Assembly: GCF_052118845.1 (NCBI RefSeq)
Contig: NZ_JBQKGJ010000019.1
Coordinates: forward strand, 1 to 64,000
Length of the DNA stretch: 64,000 bases
Source: Bilifractor sp002394235
GTDB taxonomy: Bacteria > Bacillota > Clostridia > Lachnospirales > Lachnospiraceae
Direction of reading: 5' to 3'
Part shown: positions 61,798 to 64,000 of the stretch, piece by piece
Position numbering within the stretch: position 1 is the stretch's first letter
How the letters are laid out: each line of letters opens with the position of its first letter
Notes under the pieces: generated by a model
What the model was told of the DNA's origin: nothing
The model's database searches: none
The model's input: the letters and a program-made list of their open reading frames with translations, nothing else
Made by a program: the position numbers and the translations under genes

Positions 61798-63307
61798 TTT
61801 TCAAATCTCCCTTATGAAGTTCTTTGTCGAATAGTTCTTCCTGCGCTGCTGATTTCTTCGCGTTGATGCGTTTCTGTACTTCAACCATCTCGGCGCGGCC
61901 AAGCTTGCACTTGCGCATGGCCAGCAGCGTGCAGATGAAGCCCAGGACTGCAAGACCGTAGCGCAGGAACATTGTCATCCAAAAGATACTGTCCGTCTGC
62001 GGATCAGTAGGCTGGGGCATGGTGGAGGTATAGCCGATCAGGGCAACACAGCCTGTGGCGATAGCAGCGGATAAAGAAGACACGATCTTGTCCACCAGAC
62101 TGTAAGTGCCGGTCACAACGGCAGGGATGTATTTGCCATTGCGGTCCAGCTCAAAGTCGATAATATCGGCTATAAAGCCGGTGTTGGCGGTGGTGACGCA
62201 CATGGCAAAACCGTTAACGGTAAAGGTCAGAACAACGAAGATTGTCTTAAAAAGCTGAGATGAGGAGATCGCTGTTGTGCCGACAGTATATTTCGTGATA
62301 ATGAAAAACACAATCATGGCGACGTTAGCAAAGAGGCTGTAGCGGGTCCAGGCGATGATGGATTCCTTGTTGCCGTGCCTACCGGCGTAATGCGCACCGA
62401 CAATGGCGAAAATGATGGAGGGGAACATACCGATCATGCTCAGCATAGTCGCCAGGCCCATATTGCCGATCAGAATGCCGTTGAGCATCGTGCTGACGAT
62501 GGAGGCGGAAGCAGCCTGCTGGGCAATCTTATCGGAAGAGGCGGATATGATGTAACTCTGCAGCGGCTTATTGTGGCAAAGCACGTCGACCATGTCCTTC
62601 AGCTTGAGGCGCTCTGTCTTGCCGATGCCCCTGAAGTTTTCGGGCCTGTCGTACTCAGAAACACCGATACTGACAAGAACGACACCGATAAAGGAGATGG
62701 CAATGCACATCCAGCAGACCACGTTCAGGAAATCCTGATTGAAGCCGCCGCCCATTGCCGGCATGATTTTGGTGTAAACAATGATGTTCAGAGCCATCGG
62801 TGTGATGTAATTGAGGGCAGTCTGCCAAACACCAACGGTCGGGCGCTGCTTCGGATCATTGGTCATCAGGGCAGGGATGGTCTGAGCGGTAATGTTCACA
62901 ATGGTGTAGCCAACTACATAAATCATATAGCATGCCAGGAACACGGGGATGCCGTGTCCTTTGCTGGAGAACACATTGAAAAGGCACAGGAGCCCGGTAC
63001 ACTCGATCACCCAGCCGATGAACAGCAGCGGACGAACTTTGCCGAAGGGTGTGTTGAAGCGGTCATACACAAAGGCAAGCAACGGATCGGTAATCGCATC
63101 AAAAATGCGGGTAAAGGTCAGCAGACCGCCGACTACCACTGTTGCGATGCCGTACCCGATGCTGGCCGAGTAGCTGGCAAGGCCAATCAGGAAATACACG
63201 GCCATGCCGTTAAAGGCGTTGAATGCGACAAGAATAATCTGCCAGAGTTTGGCACGGCGATATTCAACACCGTCGATCTGACTTTGCGTGAGTTTTTCTT
63301 CTTCCAT
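61790..63307 (-). CDS. GPH-family sugar:cation symporter (MelB-like)
   Basis: This 505-residue membrane protein has 12 helices of the glycoside-pentoside-hexuronide family: FDAITDPLLAFVYDRFNTPFGKVRPLL contains the cation-binding Asp and the conserved RxGxxRP-like loop. The family carries disaccharides, pentosides and uronides with H+ or Na+. It leads the operon, so the uptake of small glycosides before intracellular cleavage is inferred. The ATG at 63307 (AGGAG 8 nt upstream) is chosen over an ATG 30 codons earlier. Confidence 0.9.
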   Translation of the reverse strand: MEEEKLTQSQIDGVEYRRAKLWQIILVAFNAFNGMAVYFLIGLASYSASIGYGIATVVVGGLLTFTRIFDAITDPLLAFVYDRFNTPFGKVRPLLFIGWVIECTGLLCLFNVFSSKGHGIPVFLACYMIYVVGYTIVNITAQTIPALMTNDPKQRPTVGVWQTALNYITPMALNIIVYTKIMPAMGGGFNQDFLNVVCWMCIAISFIGVVLVSIGVSEYDRPENFRGIGKTERLKLKDMVDVLCHNKPLQSYIISASSDKIAQQAASASIVSTMLNGILIGNMGLATMLSMIGMFPSIIFAIVGAHYAGRHGNKESIIAWTRYSLFANVAMIVFFIITKYTVGTTAISSSQLFKTIFVVLTFTVNGFAMCVTTANTGFIADIIDFELDRNGKYIPAVVTGTYSLVDKIVSSLSAAIATGCVALIGYTSTMPQPTDPQTDSIFWMTMFLRYGLAVLGFICTLLAMRKCKLGRAEMVEVQKRINAKKSAAQEELFDKELHKGDLKNA

Positions 63308-63500
63308 TGTATTATCTCCTGTTTTTTTGTTGATTTTTGGGGATTTCTTCGTCTGCAATGGCATCATACCAAACAGTACGGACGGCCGTAAAGCCAATAA
63401 TCCTGCAAAAATTACAAAAATTCAGGATGATTATTGTTCGTGTGGGATAATTGTGATACAGTGAAAAAAAAGGCCAGCGGAACGGGGGTGCATAAGACTT
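63308..63500. promoter_or_regulatory. Divergent promoter region of the glycan operon
   Basis: This 193-nt gap separates the leftward operon from the rightward regulator gene. Minus-strand sequence around 63380-63430 (AATTTTTGTAATTTTTGCAGG) and TGGGATAATTGTGATACAG on the plus strand are the likely promoters. No operator could be defined. Confidence 0.4.
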
Positions 63501-64000
63501 ATGGATCATGACATGACGCGGGGAGAAGAGAATCTTCTTCTGCTTGAATCTATTATTTCCAGCAACGAAAAGCTGTATGTGTGGTGCTACAACGAGAATT
63601 GTGACCTGATCGCTTCCACCTGTCCCGCAGAAAACTCGGAGCTTCTTGCAAAGGCTTTTTCCATTCTCGGAGCAAATGAGAAGTTACAAAAGATTACAAA
63701 AAATACTGATCATAGTGTTCCCTTTCTGATCGGCTCGTCGATCGGGATGCAATGGGCTGTCACCTTTGAGGATGAGCGAAAGCAAAGCCTGATCTTCGTG
63801 ATCGGCCCCGTGTTCTACACGGAGCCTTCCGAGCAGCAGCTGCGCACATCTCTTCGACCGTTTATTGACACACACGAAAATGCCCGCTGGAGCAGAAATC
63901 TGATCGCCGCGCTTCCGCGGATGCCGGTGATGCCCTACGCCATTTTCTCACGCTATGTAATGCTTGTGCACAACACCCTGACAGGTAGACAGCTCGGCCC
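63501..64000 (+). CDS. Sensor/regulator of the glycan operon, N-terminal part (cut by window edge)
   Basis: At least 166 codons are open to the window edge. The N-terminal region reads NEKLYVWCYNENCDLIAST, FLIGSSIGMQWAVTFED and IFVIGPVFYTEPS. This pattern is familiar from the sensory half of Lachnospiraceae AraC-type regulators beside glycoside operons; the DNA-binding part would lie beyond 64000. It is divergent from the operon. The SD before ATG 63501 is weak (GGGGGTG, 13 nt), and an ATG at 63513 is possible. Confidence 0.65.
   Translation, partial: MDHDMTRGEENLLLLESIISSNEKLYVWCYNENCDLIASTCPAENSELLAKAFSILGANEKLQKITKNTDHSVPFLIGSSIGMQWAVTFEDERKQSLIFVIGPVFYTEPSEQQLRTSLRPFIDTHENARWSRNLIAALPRMPVMPYAIFSRYVMLVHNTLTGRQLG

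Noticed and set aside
1..64000. tRNA or rRNA genes, or attachment sites at tRNA ends
   Set aside because: No convincing cloverleaf or rRNA core sequence was noticed by eye; a tRNA scan would be needed to exclude them fully.

Overview
The window looks like the chromosome of an anaerobic, fermentative Gram-positive bacterium of the Clostridia, most likely the Lachnospiraceae. The grounds are gene content and ribosome-binding sites: a Ni-Fe-S carbon monoxide dehydrogenase, a flavodiiron/rubredoxin oxygen-detoxification protein, ThiT vitamin uptake under a TPP riboswitch, YesM/YesN two-component regulation, an SLH-domain surface protein, Ser-rich lipoproteins and AAGGAGG-type Shine-Dalgarno (SD) sites. 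Most genes are on the minus strand. The species assignment is inference; no rRNA or tRNA gene was recognised.

Layout. 0.1-6 kb: pabA-pabB (p-aminobenzoate branch of folate synthesis), then a TDT-family anion channel overlapping a divergent CO dehydrogenase. 6.6-16 kb: SMR transporter, riboswitch-controlled thiT, a DUF438/hemerythrin/PAS protein, a bicupin, a VWA + MoxR-type AAA+ pair, and a CstA-type transporter. 16-21 kb: a membrane protein of unknown function, an aldo/keto reductase, a UPF0126/TRIC protein, a PNPOx-like protein and a three-module flavodiiron protein. 21.3-23.4 kb: wreckage of a type III CRISPR locus (intact csm6 and cas2, a C-terminal scrap of cas1, no array and no effector genes). 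23.6-29.4 kb: a CDF transporter, an unusual NTF2-like + LytTR regulator, an SLH protein with AT-rich DNA, and a DUF3298 lipoprotein. 29.5-39.4 kb: a complete sugar ABC importer (binding protein, ATPase, two permeases) next to a YesN/YesM two-component system that has its own second binding protein.

39.6-53.4 kb is the accessory part: dispersed repeats, a metallophosphoesterase, an FMN-dependent dehydrogenase, a cassette of HTH-ImmA/IrrE protein + 254-residue partner + zinc ribbon + LlaJI-like endonuclease, a prophage ruin (terminase and portal fragments with a RelB/PIN toxin-antitoxin pair between them), a B12-riboswitch-controlled BtuFCD-type importer flanked by 314-bp direct repeats, a peptide deformylase, and a fused ruin of two hexuronate genes (uxuA and uxaC).

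53.4-64 kb is one tightly coupled glycan operon, transcribed leftward: GPH symporter, GH2, TIM-barrel isomerase, GH78 rhamnosidase, GH43-like and GH1. A divergent sensor/regulator gene is cut by the window edge. Import, hydrolysis and regulation of a plant-type glycoside fit together here, but the uronate branch at the operon's end is broken.

Two genome-wide habits stand out. A mosaic family of palindromic intergenic repeats recurs at eight or more sites and has truncated at least one gene. Short tandem duplications (16, 29, 33, 37, 38 and 63 bp) lie in many intergenic gaps. The best candidates for something new are the LlaJI-like/ImmA cassette, the CO dehydrogenase with an Asp where a C-cluster Cys is expected, and the three-component sugar sensor.
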